Positions 5,687-5,729 of a stretch of 5,729 bases of DNA are shown here, one piece after another (position 1 is the stretch's first letter; every line of letters begins with the position of its first letter). The translations under genes were made by a program, and so were the position numbers. Below the pieces are notes generated by a model, which saw only the letters and a list, made by a program, of their open reading frames with translations, made no database searches and had not been told where the DNA came from. Location: contig CAYFTR010000047.1 of the NCBI GenBank assembly GCA_964346185.1, forward strand, positions 1 to 5,729, written 5' to 3'. Origin of the DNA: JAAYJS01 sp964346185. GTDB lineage: Bacteria > Bacillota > Clostridia > Eubacteriales > Eubacteriaceae.

Positions 5687-5729
5687 GCTTTGTCAAATTA
5701 AGTTAGACAAATATTCATTATTTATATAA

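Noticed and set aside
5521..5706. 61-codon frame across the end of the operon
   Set aside because: It runs out of frame through the 45-codon gene and then through the terminator hairpin and its T-run, so it is not a plausible gene.
5689..5711. TTTGTC ... GACAAA inverted repeat at the right edge
   Set aside because: The six-base arms are in A/T-rich DNA, and the neighbouring gene or promoter it might serve is cut off by the window end.
1..5729. CRISPR arrays, tRNA or rRNA genes, insertion sequences, attachment sites
   Set aside because: No spaced repeats, tRNA-like cloverleaf, transposase fragment or flanking terminal inverted repeats were seen on reading both strands.

Overview
The window looks like a chromosomal stretch from a low-to-moderate-GC Gram-positive anaerobe, most likely a Firmicutes member of the Clostridia/Tissierellia type. 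The evidence is a Gram-positive-type sortase remnant, strong AAGGAG-type ribosome binding sites, A/T-rich intergenic DNA beside more GC-rich coding DNA, short perfect intrinsic terminators, and a uroporphyrinogen-decarboxylase-fold protein of the kind common in corrinoid-using anaerobes. The genus cannot be read from the sequence.

Left part (1-2092): after a possible tail of an upstream gene, two intact genes run rightward. The first is a fructose-6-phosphate aldolase/transaldolase-like enzyme (112-798). The second is an RtcB RNA ligase (872-2092). They are 73 bases apart, with no convincing terminator between them, so they could share a transcript.

Middle part (2093-3325): about 1.2 kb with no intact gene. 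Coding-like sequence continues through it, but the readable frame steps by -1 four times in succession. The first four pieces give an unrecognised, headless protein. The last piece is the C-terminal half of a sortase with a C-terminal membrane segment. Its catalytic Cys position is Phe, and its N-terminal half is missing. I read this as two decayed genes joined near 2880. A strong hairpin terminator (3333-3369) closes the region and probably also serves the convergent gene that follows.

Right part (3398-5729): a regulated divergent unit. A TetR-family regulator (3398-4051, minus strand) faces a gene for a UroD/MtaA-superfamily protein (4314-5468, plus strand) across a 262-base, very A/T-rich control region. 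That region holds a near-consensus sigma-70 promoter for the enzyme gene, a TATAAT on the minus strand for the regulator, and two different perfect palindromes placed at the two expected transcription starts. After the enzyme gene comes a 45-codon small gene (5498-5635) with its own good ribosome binding site, and then a strong terminator (5645-5686). The unit is therefore regulator // enzyme + small protein, with no adjacent corrinoid protein or partner methyltransferase inside the window.

No clearly new large system is visible. The items most worth a second look are the compact TetR // UroD-like + microprotein unit and the step-by-step decayed region.
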